Shown here: positions 1 through 7,582 of the stretch, piece by piece
Layout: every line of letters begins with the position of its first letter
How positions within the stretch are numbered: position 1 is the first letter of the stretch
From: Clostridia bacterium
GTDB taxonomy: Bacteria; Bacillota; Clostridia; Oscillospirales; Acutalibacteraceae
DNA length: 36,573 nucleotides
Assembly: GCA_017396895.1 (NCBI GenBank)
Contig: JAFQKN010000025.1
Location: 1-36,573, forward strand
Reading direction: 5' to 3'
Position numbers and translations under genes: made by a program
The notes under the pieces: generated by a model
Seen by the model: the letters and a program-made list of their open reading frames with translations, nothing else
Told to the model about the DNA's origin: nothing
Database searches by the model: none

Positions 1-819
1 GCTGACGATGTCTTTCCAGTACAGTTCGTCGTTGCCGTAGCCGACCGAACGGAATGACCAGGCACGGTTCATAACATCGGCATAGGGTGTCATGTCGAGA
101 ACGCCTGTACGGGCGGTGTTGTATTTGTCCACGCGGGTGTCTTTGGCATGAACGTGGAAAATGGCATCCTTGAGGGTGCGGATGACAACAATGGGATCCA
201 TGCCCTGCCAAATAAGGTGGGACGGATCGAAGTTGGCACCGATCTCGGGGCCGACCGCTTCACGCAGACGAAGCAGGGACTGCGTGTTGTATACGCAGAA
301 GCCGGGATGCAGTTCGAGTGCGATCTTGTCTACGCCGTGTGCTTTTGCAAAAGCAACCGTGTCTTTCCAATAGGGAATAAGCACTTCGTTCCACTGCCAT
401 TCAAGCACTTCCGAGAAGTCATTGGGCCACGGACAGGTTACCCAGTTGGGGTATTTAGCGTTTTCGCTGTCACCGGGGCAACCGGAGAAGGTGTTGATCT
501 GATGAATGCCGAGTTTTTCGGCAAGCAGAATGGTGTCTTTGATGACGTTGTCGAACTTTGCGGCAATTTCCTTGTTGGGATGCACCGGGTTTGCATGGCA
601 GGAAAGGGCACTGATCTCGACGTTGTATTTTTGAATGGTGGCTTTGAATTCTTCAAGTGCTTTGTCATCGTTGAGCAGAATGTCGGGATTTGCGTGTGCG
701 TTGCCGGGATAGCCGCCGCAACCGATCTCGACCATTTCAATGCCGAGGGAGGTGAAATATTTGAGAGCTTCTTCCAGTGAAAGATTGCTTAAAAGAGTGG
801 TAAATACGCCTATTTTCAT
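1..819 (-). CDS. Sugar phosphate isomerase/epimerase, xylose-isomerase-like TIM barrel (3' end cut off)
   Basis: The frame opens at ATG 819 and reads 273 codons without a stop to the window edge, so the C-terminus is missing. An AAGGAG ribosome binding site sits just upstream. The protein starts MKIGVFTTLLSNLSLEEALKY and carries TIM-barrel metal-site features of the AP-endonuclease-2/xylose isomerase superfamily: a cysteine/histidine-rich ALSCHANPVHP loop, an ALELHPGF strand (metal-binding Glu), an ANFDPSHLIWQG segment (Asp and His) and a FHVHAKDT strand. Family members epimerise or isomerise free or keto sugars and inositols with a divalent metal. It is the last visible gene of an operon with a second isomerase and a Gfo/Idh/MocA dehydrogenase, a pairing common in oxidative catabolism of inositols or keto-glycosides. 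The substrate cannot be read from sequence. Confidence 0.88.
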   Translation of the reverse strand, partial: MKIGVFTTLLSNLSLEEALKYFTSLGIEMVEIGCGGYPGNAHANPDILLNDDKALEEFKATIQKYNVEISALSCHANPVHPNKEIAAKFDNVIKDTILLAEKLGIHQINTFSGCPGDSENAKYPNWVTCPWPNDFSEVLEWQWNEVLIPYWKDTVAFAKAHGVDKIALELHPGFCVYNTQSLLRLREAVGPEIGANFDPSHLIWQGMDPIVVIRTLKDAIFHVHAKDTRVDKYNTARTGVLDMTPYADVMNRAWSFRSVGYGNDELYWKDIVS

Positions 820-846
820 GCTTTTTTCTCCTTAAGGTGAAAGTGT

Positions 847-875
847 AATCCGAACCCGTTTTTTACGGGCGGATT
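847..875 (-). other. Intercistronic hairpin between the two isomerase genes
   Basis: Two nested inverted repeats, AATCC/GGATT (847-851 and 871-875) and CCCGT/ACGGG (855-859 and 865-869), enclose a five-T loop. It lies in the 80-nt gap between the upstream and downstream isomerase genes. There is no U tract after it in the direction of transcription, so an mRNA stabilising or processing role is more plausible than termination. Confidence 0.4.
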
Positions 876-899
876 CCCGTCGATACTTCGTTAAAATAC

Positions 900-1613
900 T
901 TATACGTTGGCTTTGAGCCACTTCATGCTGCGGCCGATGTCTGCAAGTCCGTTGGGAACGGGATCGTCGTTTTCAAGAATCACCCATTCAATGCCTGCAT
1001 CCTTGGCGGCCTTGATAACGGCGGCAAGATCGTTGTTGCCTTCTCCGAGGGCCATGGGTTTGCGGTCGATGCCGTCCTTGATATGCAGCAGGATGATATC
1101 GTCAACGTTTTTGGTGATGTAATCGTAGTTGTCGATGCCTGCGCAGAAACTCCAATACGTATCCAGTTCCAGTTTGCAGTATTCTGCCATGACCTGCATG
1201 GCGGTTTTGCCGTTGCGGAAGACCTTGAATTCTTCCGTGTGGTTGTGGTAATAGGTGGGAATGCCGATCTTTTCGGCACCTTTTCCGAGGATCTTTGCGG
1301 TTTTGGTGGATTCCGCACACGTGCCGTGCGGTGCTCCGCCGACACCGACATATTTAAGACCGAGTTTTTTGACGTATTCTGCGGTGGCTTTTATGTTGAC
1401 GGGCAGGAAATCCTGCAGCCCCATGTGTGCGCCGACGGCAACCAGACCGCATTCGTCCAGTTTTGCTTTCAGCACTTCGGCATCCACGCCGAAATAGCCT
1501 GCAAATTCAACGCCTTCAAAGCCCAGTTCTTTGATCTTGGGAAGAATGTTCAAAAGATCTTCTCCGCTTTTGATGTGGTCGCGTACGGAATAAAGTTGTA
1601 CGGCAAGTTTCAT
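900..1613 (-). CDS. Sugar phosphate isomerase/epimerase, IolE-like TIM barrel
   Basis: A 237-aa protein starting MKLAVQLYSVRDHIKSGEDL, a typical opening for small xylose-isomerase-like TIM-barrel proteins. Metal-site strands are visible as VGAHMG, IPTYYHNHTEEF (His-rich), KLELDTYW (Glu/Asp) and ILLHIKDG (His). The C-terminal EWVILENDDP strand supplies the last Glu. The start at 1613 has GGAGG nine bases upstream. It lies 17 nt downstream of the Gfo/Idh/MocA gene and is surely co-transcribed with it. Proteins of this type often follow a Gfo/Idh/MocA oxidoreductase and act on its keto-sugar or keto-inositol product. It is shorter than the partial isomerase downstream and not an obvious duplicate of it. 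Substrate unknown. Confidence 0.9.
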   Translation of the reverse strand: MKLAVQLYSVRDHIKSGEDLLNILPKIKELGFEGVEFAGYFGVDAEVLKAKLDECGLVAVGAHMGLQDFLPVNIKATAEYVKKLGLKYVGVGGAPHGTCAESTKTAKILGKGAEKIGIPTYYHNHTEEFKVFRNGKTAMQVMAEYCKLELDTYWSFCAGIDNYDYITKNVDDIILLHIKDGIDRKPMALGEGNNDLAAVIKAAKDAGIEWVILENDDPVPNGLADIGRSMKWLKANV

Positions 1614-1630
1614 CTTGTTGTCCTCCGATA

Positions 1631-2731
1631 TCAGTCAAAGTAGACGGGCTGACCGGTCTTTGCGGATGTGTAAATGGCTTCTAAGATACGGGTAACGGTA
1701 GCCGCCTGTTCGGGAAGCACGCAGGGATCGGTGTCCGTTTCGATGGCTTTGAGCCAACGGCCCATGTCGACCACGGATGCATCGCCGCTCTGGTTGCCTT
1801 CGTAGAATGCTACGCCGCCTGCGTTGAGATTGGGTTTTTCAACGGTCTGTCTGCCATGTTTGACGTAGTTGACCGTTACGCCGTCGACCGTATCGATGCC
1901 GCCGTTGACGCCGCAAAGCATATAGGATGCTTCGATGGGATGTGCAATGTTGAGTGCCCAACTCGATTCAAGAACCACGACCGCACCGTTCTTCATGACG
2001 ATGTAGCCGAATGCGGAATCTTCGACCGTGAACTTTTCGGGATTCCAGTCGCCCCATGCGTTGCCGGTATTGGTCTGGTCGCGCAGTTTTGCGAAGGTGT
2101 TGCCGACGACCATTTTGGGTTCGTAGTTGTTCATCATCCACAGGGTAAGGTCCAGTGCATGGGTGCCGATGTCGATCAGCGGACCGCCGCCCTGTTCGTA
2201 TTCATTGAGGAAAACGCCCCATGTGGGAACGGCTCTGCGGCGGATGGCAAGGGCTTTGCCGTAGTAGATCTCGCCCAGTTCGCCGCTTTCTATGACGCTT
2301 CTTGCGTAGATGTTTTCGGGTGTCTGACGGTTCTGGTAACCGATGGCCAGTTTTTTGCCCGTACGTTTTGCCGCTTCACACATGGCAACGGCTTCGGCGT
2401 ATGTTTTTGCCATGGGCTTTTCACACATGACGTGCTTACCGGCGTCAAGTGCATCTATTGTAATGAAAGAGTGAGAACGGTTGGGTGTGCAGACGTGAAC
2501 GATGTCAATGGTCTCGTCCTTGAGCAGTTCCTTGTAAGCGGTTTCACTGCCGAAGTAAACTTTTGCGCCTTCAATGCCGTATTTTTCGGCGGCTGCTTTT
2601 GCTTTTTCCTCGTCGATGTCGCAGAATGCAACCAGTTCGCATTTGTCCGGGAATTTGGAGAGTCCGGGCATATGTTTGCCGTTGGCAATGCCGCCGCAGC
2701 CGATGATACCGATACGCAGTTTTTCACTCAT
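1631..2731 (-). CDS. Gfo/Idh/MocA family NAD(P)-dependent oxidoreductase
   Basis: A 366-aa protein with an N-terminal Rossmann fold (RIGIIGCGGIANGKH, residues about 6-20) followed by the family's CDIDEEKA segment. The VHVCTPNRSH and HVMCEKPMAKT stretches contain the conserved EKP catalytic lysine motif, and GGGPLIDIGTHALDL supplies the Asp/His region of the substrate domain. Enzymes of this family oxidise a hydroxyl of a sugar, inositol or sugar acid with NAD(P). The start at 2731 is preceded by GGGAGG. It is the first gene of a minus-strand operon with two TIM-barrel isomerases, fitting an oxidise-then-isomerise or eliminate pathway. A putative promoter and a dyad operator lie directly upstream. 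The exact substrate is not determinable. Confidence 0.93.
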   Translation of the reverse strand: MSEKLRIGIIGCGGIANGKHMPGLSKFPDKCELVAFCDIDEEKAKAAAEKYGIEGAKVYFGSETAYKELLKDETIDIVHVCTPNRSHSFITIDALDAGKHVMCEKPMAKTYAEAVAMCEAAKRTGKKLAIGYQNRQTPENIYARSVIESGELGEIYYGKALAIRRRAVPTWGVFLNEYEQGGGPLIDIGTHALDLTLWMMNNYEPKMVVGNTFAKLRDQTNTGNAWGDWNPEKFTVEDSAFGYIVMKNGAVVVLESSWALNIAHPIEASYMLCGVNGGIDTVDGVTVNYVKHGRQTVEKPNLNAGGVAFYEGNQSGDASVVDMGRWLKAIETDTDPCVLPEQAATVTRILEAIYTSAKTGQPVYFD

Positions 2732-2770
2732 GATAAATATCCTCCCTTATTTGAGAAATGTAAAGTTAAC

Positions 2771-2787
2771 AGAAACCCAAAGTTTCT
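2771..2787. promoter_or_regulatory. Dyad operator candidate for the sugar operon
   Basis: AGAAAC-ccaaa-GTTTCT is a perfect 6-bp inverted repeat with a 5-nt centre. It sits immediately downstream of the predicted -10 box of the Gfo/Idh/MocA operon, over the expected transcription start, where a repressor would act. The regulator is not in the window. Confidence 0.4.
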
Positions 2788-2794
2788 TAATTTA

Positions 2795-2822
2795 ATTATA
2801 TATAAAATTTTTCGTATTTCAA
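2795..2822 (-). promoter_or_regulatory. Sigma-A-type promoter of the Gfo/Idh/MocA operon
   Basis: On the minus strand TTGAAA (2817-2822) and TATAAT (2795-2800) are separated by 16 nt, about 64 nt upstream of the start codon. The rest of the 264-nt gap towards spoIIE (2823-2995) holds degenerate repeats and an imperfect CCGTTC/GAACGG dyad near 2855-2886 but no recognisable gene. Confidence 0.55.
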
Positions 2823-2995
2823 ATCCCTATTTCACAACAGGAAGTAGAATATTCGACCGTTCATTTGGACAGTTTGCACAAACGAACGGCCGAAAGGCGG
2901 GCTTGCATAGGAATTTATACGGTTTTGAATGCATCTTTTTGCCCACAGTGAACGGGAGTGCTCTTAAAATACATAAAGTACTTCTGCGTGCGTTT

Positions 2996-5383
2996 TTACT
3001 CACTGTAAACGGGGATCGGTTCGGCCTGCACTCTGCGTGCATTTTTACGAACCGCGTTCTGCGTCTGACGGGTAAGACAGATGCGCAGGCAGGTGATGTC
3101 GTCGGCTTTGTTGCCGGGACTGCTTTCCTTTGCTTCGCGGATAATACGGCTCACGTTTTCGTGTGAATTGTGTTGTTCTGCGGGCAGATCTTTGAAGAAT
3201 TCGTAGGACAGCATACTCGCTCCGTCCGAAAGAAGATACAGGCAATCTCCGTCGCGCATGGTGAATTCACAGTTGCCGATGTCGGTATCTTCGAGGATCC
3301 CCAAGGGCAGAGACTGCAGTTCAATGATGGAAGTCCGGCTCTTGTTATGCAAAACGGAAAAGGATGCACCTGCTTTATAAATATTCACGTTACCTGTATA
3401 CAGATCAATTTTCGCAATGTCCAGCGTTGCCACCGTTTCCTGTCTTGAACGCAAAAGCAATGCCGCATTGACAAGGTTTGCGGTGCACGAAACGCTCATG
3501 CCTGCGCGCAACAAGGTCTGTGCAAGTGAGGTTGTCATCATGCTGTCGAGGGCTGCACGTTCACCCGTACCCATGCCGTCCGACAAAACAGCGAAAAAGT
3601 TGCCCTTCGCGTCTTTGAAGCAACATACGGAATCGCCGCAGATCTGCTCATTGCCTCCGATGTGCTGTTCGTTTTCACATTGAACGGAAAAAACGGGCAG
3701 TTCGTAAAGGCAGTATTGCAAGCCTTTTTCGTCACTGCGTACGGGGGCGGCAAAGCGCAAAGCAAGTTTTTGGGAAAGCAATTGTTCGGCTTTTTGCAAT
3801 TGTTTTCTTGCAGGTCTTTGATTGAATGTGATATGTATAAATATTCTTTCATTTTCGTTGCGTTCCGCGTGGAGCGTATCAAAGGCGATGTCGGCAGAAC
3901 GCAACAGTTGTGCGGCGGATTGCGTCAGCGAAGGAAGTGCTTCGCCGCCGCTGTTGTTCTGCACGAGGTCATCCAATACACCTGCCGCAGTTTGCAACTG
4001 CGCACTCGCCAGACGTTTGACGGCAACGAGCTCTTTGTTCTGTGCATTTCTTTGCAAAAACCGTGCGTAGGCATCGTTGAAGGAGCCGACCAATGCATCG
4101 GGTTTTCTGCAAACGGCGGTCAGGCGATCGGGCAATGTGGAGAGTGTCAGCGTTCCGTCGGTCTGTAATTGTTTTTGCGCCTGCAGAAAAACGGGACGCA
4201 GACTTGCAAGGGAATGATCCCAACACAGGGATTGACGCGGACAGTCCGAACAGCAGACACTGCGCACGTGATGGCAGATTTCCTGTTCGCGCGGGGCTTT
4301 CATTTTTGCAATGCGGGCATTGACCTGTGCGGCGGTCAGGGCGAATTCACGCACGGCGTTTTGTGCTGTCTGCAGGCGGTGACACAACAGAGAACGCATT
4401 CCGTTTTCAGCGGAAGCGGTATTGAATGAACACAACAGCGGAGCCGCTTTTTGTATGCGTTTTTTTGGCAAGAGAATGAACAGAATGCCTGCCGCAAGCG
4501 TGGCCGTAACATACAAAAAGGGGTTGCCCGTGACACCGTTTGTAATCATGGTGAGCATGGAAGAAAGGAGATATGCCAGTGCCGCGGCCGTTCTCCCGGC
4601 AGGTATGCAGATGCCGGCAAGCAGACCGCCCATGCAACAGGAAATGACCGTATAACCGCCGTCATCGGCAAAGCCCGCAACACAGCCTATGCACACCCCT
4701 GCAAGACAGCCTCCCGTTTCCGCACCGCAATATGCGCTGACGAGGATCAAAAGTCCCGTCGGAATGCACGCGATCGGAAAACCGAACGGACGGATGTTCA
4801 TGAGTGACAAAATCCCCAGACCGCAGGTGAGTAATATGTACACGTGCGTCTTTTTGTCGGCAGTCGCGCGGTAACCGTTTTCCTGCAGTTGTACGATATT
4901 GTGCAAAAGAAATGCACCGGCGCCTGCCAACGTGCTCTCGCAGATGCACAGCACAATTCCCGTTGCAGAGATCCCGCGTGCGGCTTCCACGGCAATTGCA
5001 CACACCAGCAAACTGCACGAAGCACTCAGCAATTGCGGTACTGCCGTGTGCTTACGTTCAAAAAAGTGCTGTGCGGTCATGCGGAAAAAGGAAATGACGG
5101 CAACGGCGGCAATGTATTTCAGCGCATTGAGCACATCGCAAAACAGCAGACTTCCCAAAGCGCATCCCAAGGCCGCAAAGATCTCACATTCCGCCGGCAA
5201 CACGGCGGCCGGAACGATTCCGAACGGACGGATGTTGCCGATGACACGGGCGTTGCTGAGCATCAGCCCCAACAATGCACTCGCAATGGCGCGCACAATG
5301 CGTTTTGCCATCGGAGAGAGGTGTTTGCGGTGTGTGAGGTGCAGATCACGGTTGAAGTGTAGTTTTCTCGTTTTTTTCATCAT
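2996..5383 (-). CDS. spoIIE: Stage II sporulation protein E (membrane PP2C-type serine phosphatase)
   Basis: A 795-aa protein close to the usual SpoIIE length. A basic N-terminus leads into roughly ten hydrophobic membrane segments (about residues 25-320), then a soluble linker region and a C-terminal PP2C/SpoIIE phosphatase domain. The metal-binding signature LSDGMGTGERAA (Asp near 602), the earlier CGDSVCCF strand and the YLLSDGAS strand are all visible. In endospore formers SpoIIE sits at the polar septum, interacts with FtsZ and dephosphorylates SpoIIAA to release sigma-F in the forespore. The gene is monocistronic here and divergent from an ABC-exporter operon. Its upstream region has a Spo0A-style promoter layout (5414-5446). 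Either of two adjacent ATG codons could start; AAGGA lies upstream. The presence of spoIIE makes a spore-forming Bacillota likely. Confidence 0.95.
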   Translation of the reverse strand: MMKKTRKLHFNRDLHLTHRKHLSPMAKRIVRAIASALLGLMLSNARVIGNIRPFGIVPAAVLPAECEIFAALGCALGSLLFCDVLNALKYIAAVAVISFFRMTAQHFFERKHTAVPQLLSASCSLLVCAIAVEAARGISATGIVLCICESTLAGAGAFLLHNIVQLQENGYRATADKKTHVYILLTCGLGILSLMNIRPFGFPIACIPTGLLILVSAYCGAETGGCLAGVCIGCVAGFADDGGYTVISCCMGGLLAGICIPAGRTAAALAYLLSSMLTMITNGVTGNPFLYVTATLAAGILFILLPKKRIQKAAPLLCSFNTASAENGMRSLLCHRLQTAQNAVREFALTAAQVNARIAKMKAPREQEICHHVRSVCCSDCPRQSLCWDHSLASLRPVFLQAQKQLQTDGTLTLSTLPDRLTAVCRKPDALVGSFNDAYARFLQRNAQNKELVAVKRLASAQLQTAAGVLDDLVQNNSGGEALPSLTQSAAQLLRSADIAFDTLHAERNENERIFIHITFNQRPARKQLQKAEQLLSQKLALRFAAPVRSDEKGLQYCLYELPVFSVQCENEQHIGGNEQICGDSVCCFKDAKGNFFAVLSDGMGTGERAALDSMMTTSLAQTLLRAGMSVSCTANLVNAALLLRSRQETVATLDIAKIDLYTGNVNIYKAGASFSVLHNKSRTSIIELQSLPLGILEDTDIGNCEFTMRDGDCLYLLSDGASMLSYEFFKDLPAEQHNSHENVSRIIREAKESSPGNKADDITCLRICLTRQTQNAVRKNARRVQAEPIPVYSE

Positions 5384-5413
5384 ACTTTACGTCCTTGTGT
5401 AATAATTTGTTCC

Positions 5414-5446
5414 ATTGTACAGCAAAGCAGATGGTAAATTTTGTCA
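5414..5446 (-). promoter_or_regulatory. Putative Spo0A-activated spoIIE promoter with 21-nt spacer
   Basis: On the minus strand TGACAA (5441-5446) and TACAAT (5414-5419) are separated by 21 nt, not 17. The TGACAAA heptamer at 5440-5446 matches the 0A box (TGNCGAA) at six of seven positions and overlaps the -35 element. B. subtilis spoIIE and spoIIG promoters are known for this extended spacing with 0A boxes at -35. The match is by eye. Confidence 0.5.
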
Positions 5447-5501
5447 TTTTTGCTTGCAGTTTTTCAAGTCTTCGCGTCGAAAGAAAACGGAAAAATTTAT
5501 C

Positions 5502-5530
5502 TTGCAATTAAAGCGGTATTATGTTATTAT
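5502..5530 (+). promoter_or_regulatory. Sigma-A promoter of the hydrolase/ABC operon
   Basis: TTGCAA (5502-5507) and TATTAT (5525-5530) are separated by exactly 17 nt. They lie about 40 nt upstream of the GTG start at 5571 and divergent from the spoIIE promoter. Confidence 0.6.
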
Positions 5531-5570
5531 ATACGGTGAATTTATATGCGGATTGAAAGGAGATGCAACC

Positions 5571-6746
5571 GTGGAGCCTGTTGTGATCGTTCCGGGCATC
5601 GGATACAGCAAAATTTTCAACGGAAACGATGCGTTGACGGCATGGCCGCCGCAGTTGGATCCCGAATCATTCAAAAAAGACTTTATGGGGCTGCTCCTCA
5701 AAATGTCCCTGTTCCGCAAGGACAGCGGATTTTCGGATAAACTTCGTGAACTTGTCGGCGGTGTGCTTGCCCCTTTTGCCGCAGATTCGTGCGGTGTGCC
5801 CGTCAATGACGAACTGTATGTAAAGCGTTATACTTCTTTTTCTTCGCTCTCAGCCGAAGAAAAAGCGGTGCAGTATAAATTGCCCGGGGTGCAGGCATTC
5901 TGCGATGAACTGGGCGAAGAAAACGTACTTGTGTTTCCTTATGTTTTTTCAGCCGATCCGCTTGAAAACGGCAGACTTCTTGCCGAATATGTGCAACAGG
6001 TATGCGTTGAACGCGGTTGTGAACGTGTGTCGTTGCTTGCCGTCGGTTGCGGCAGTACCGTGGTGACGGCCGCGCTTGCAGATGAACGGTTCACAAAGCG
6101 GTTGGCGAAACTTGCATTCTGTTTTTCACCGCTGGACGGCAGTTTGCTGATGAGTGACCTGTTTTTGGACAGTTTCAATTACCGCAGAAGCGGTTCGTTT
6201 CTGTGCTCGATTCTGTCAAAAGAGGACGCGGGAATGTTTGTTGAACTGGATGGGATGATCCCCGGTCTGCTCGAAACGATATTTGAAAAGATCTTTACGG
6301 ATGTGCGGGAGATGTTTTTGAAAATGCCTGCCGCATGGGCACTGTGTCCGTCGGATGATTATGCGGATCTGTCGGAAGAATTGCTGTCGGAAAACCTTGC
6401 GTTGCGCACAAAAACGGATGCATTCCAATTTTTGCGTGTGCATTTGCCCGAAACCTTGCGCAATCTTCAGGCAAACGGCGTGCGCGTACATATTTTCAGC
6501 GGCAGCGGACAGTCCTTTATCGCGTTGTCGGAATCGCCCGACGTGGTGAGCGACACGCTGGTGAACACTTCTTCTTCCGCGTTGAATCCGTCTGTTACGG
6601 AGACCGCAGAGCCGCACAATTATGAAATCGATGTGCAAAAGGCTTGTTTGCCTGCAAGCACACGGTATTTTGCGGGAATTTCCCACATGAAAGCCTTGCG
6701 TACGGATGAAGTGGTCGTACCGCTTGTGCAACTGTTCAAAGACTGA
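5571..6746 (+). CDS. LCAT-like alpha/beta hydrolase with degenerate nucleophile elbow
   Basis: The GTG at 5571 is preferred over in-frame upstream codons: AAAGGAG lies just before it, the promoter lies between the alternatives, and the family motif EPVVIVPGIGYSKIF then sits at the N-terminus (391 aa). The opening resembles lecithin:cholesterol acyltransferase-like hydrolases, whose oxyanion motif is PVVLVPG. At the expected nucleophile elbow the protein reads AVGCGSTVV (about residues 157-165) instead of G-x-S-x-G, so the serine position seems to be glycine. The LAFCFSPLDGS strand matches the family's 'TPxxGS' region, and a C-terminal GISHMKAL (His 372) fits the catalytic His. No signal peptide is seen. 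It heads an operon with an ABC-2 exporter. It may be inactive or use a shifted serine. Confidence 0.7.
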   Translation: MEPVVIVPGIGYSKIFNGNDALTAWPPQLDPESFKKDFMGLLLKMSLFRKDSGFSDKLRELVGGVLAPFAADSCGVPVNDELYVKRYTSFSSLSAEEKAVQYKLPGVQAFCDELGEENVLVFPYVFSADPLENGRLLAEYVQQVCVERGCERVSLLAVGCGSTVVTAALADERFTKRLAKLAFCFSPLDGSLLMSDLFLDSFNYRRSGSFLCSILSKEDAGMFVELDGMIPGLLETIFEKIFTDVREMFLKMPAAWALCPSDDYADLSEELLSENLALRTKTDAFQFLRVHLPETLRNLQANGVRVHIFSGSGQSFIALSESPDVVSDTLVNTSSSALNPSVTETAEPHNYEIDVQKACLPASTRYFAGISHMKALRTDEVVVPLVQLFKD

Positions 6747-6784
6747 ACTTTTATATAACCATCAATCTCAAAGGAGACGATTCA

Positions 6785-7582
6785 ATGGATTACAGACCTG
6801 AAGACATCAATCCCGAAACCGGTCGGCCTTATTACGCGCCGCCCGAAGACGATGTTGTCATTTACACGCGCAACACGTTTGCATTCAAGGTGCGCAATCT
6901 TTCCAAATCCTACGGCGACAATCTTGTGTTGGATAACATTTCTTTTGATATCCCCGCAGGGCGCATCGTCGGTCTGCTCGGCCCGAACGGATGCGGCAAA
7001 ACAACGCTTATCAAGATCCTTGCCGGTCTTATCAACGATTACACCGGTCTTGTTAAGGTGGACGGCAAACGCATCGGCATTGCCTCCAAATCGCATACGG
7101 CATATCTGCCCGACAAGACGTTCTTCCCCGGACGTTTTCGTACCATCGACTGCATTGATTATTTTCAGGATTTCTTTACCGATTTCAACCGTGAAAAAGC
7201 ACTCGACTTCATGGACCGTTTCGGTATTGAACGCAATCAGAAAGTGCAGACCATGTCCAAGGGTATGCAGGAAAAACTGCAACTGCTGACCGTCATGGCA
7301 AGAGAAGCGGATATTTATCTGTTGGACGAACCTCTGGGCGGCGTGGATCCTGCGGCAAGAAGCGTGATTCTTGATATCATTATGAACAACTACAAAGAGG
7401 ACGCTACCGTTCTTCTGTCCACGCACCTTGTCAACGACCTTGAAACCAGTTTCGACCACGTGCTGATGCTCGGCAAGGGCAGTGTTCTTGTGAATACCGG
7501 TATTGACAACCTGCGTCAGACCGGCAAATCCGTTGAAGAAATCTTTAAGGAGGTCATCGGCGATGCTTGGGAAGTTGATTAA
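6785..7582 (+). CDS. ABC transporter ATP-binding protein (ABC-2 exporter type)
   Basis: A 265-aa nucleotide-binding protein. Walker A is GPNGCGKT (residues 66-73), the signature region reads MSKGMQEKL (157-165) instead of LSGGQ, Walker B is IYLLDEP (177-183), the D-loop is GGVDP and the H-loop His lies in STHLV (about 212-214). The SKGM signature is common in YtrB/BcrA-type exporters. It has a 30-residue acidic, proline-rich N-terminal extension before the first beta strand. AAAGGAG precedes the ATG at 6785. The gene lies 38 nt after the LCAT-like gene and its end overlaps the permease gene by 20 nt, indicating translational coupling. The substrate cannot be inferred. Confidence 0.93.
   Translation: MDYRPEDINPETGRPYYAPPEDDVVIYTRNTFAFKVRNLSKSYGDNLVLDNISFDIPAGRIVGLLGPNGCGKTTLIKILAGLINDYTGLVKVDGKRIGIASKSHTAYLPDKTFFPGRFRTIDCIDYFQDFFTDFNREKALDFMDRFGIERNQKVQTMSKGMQEKLQLLTVMAREADIYLLDEPLGGVDPAARSVILDIIMNNYKEDATVLLSTHLVNDLETSFDHVLMLGKGSVLVNTGIDNLRQTGKSVEEIFKEVIGDAWEVD

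Noticed and set aside
2855..2890. Imperfect CCGTTC/GAACGG hairpin as spoIIE terminator
   Set aside because: The stem is interrupted and no U tract follows on the minus strand.
1856..3166. A 436-codon plus-strand frame antisense to the dehydrogenase gene and the spoIIE end
   Set aside because: It crosses a promoter region and two real genes, has a low-complexity Phe/Val/Cys-rich translation and no ribosome binding site.
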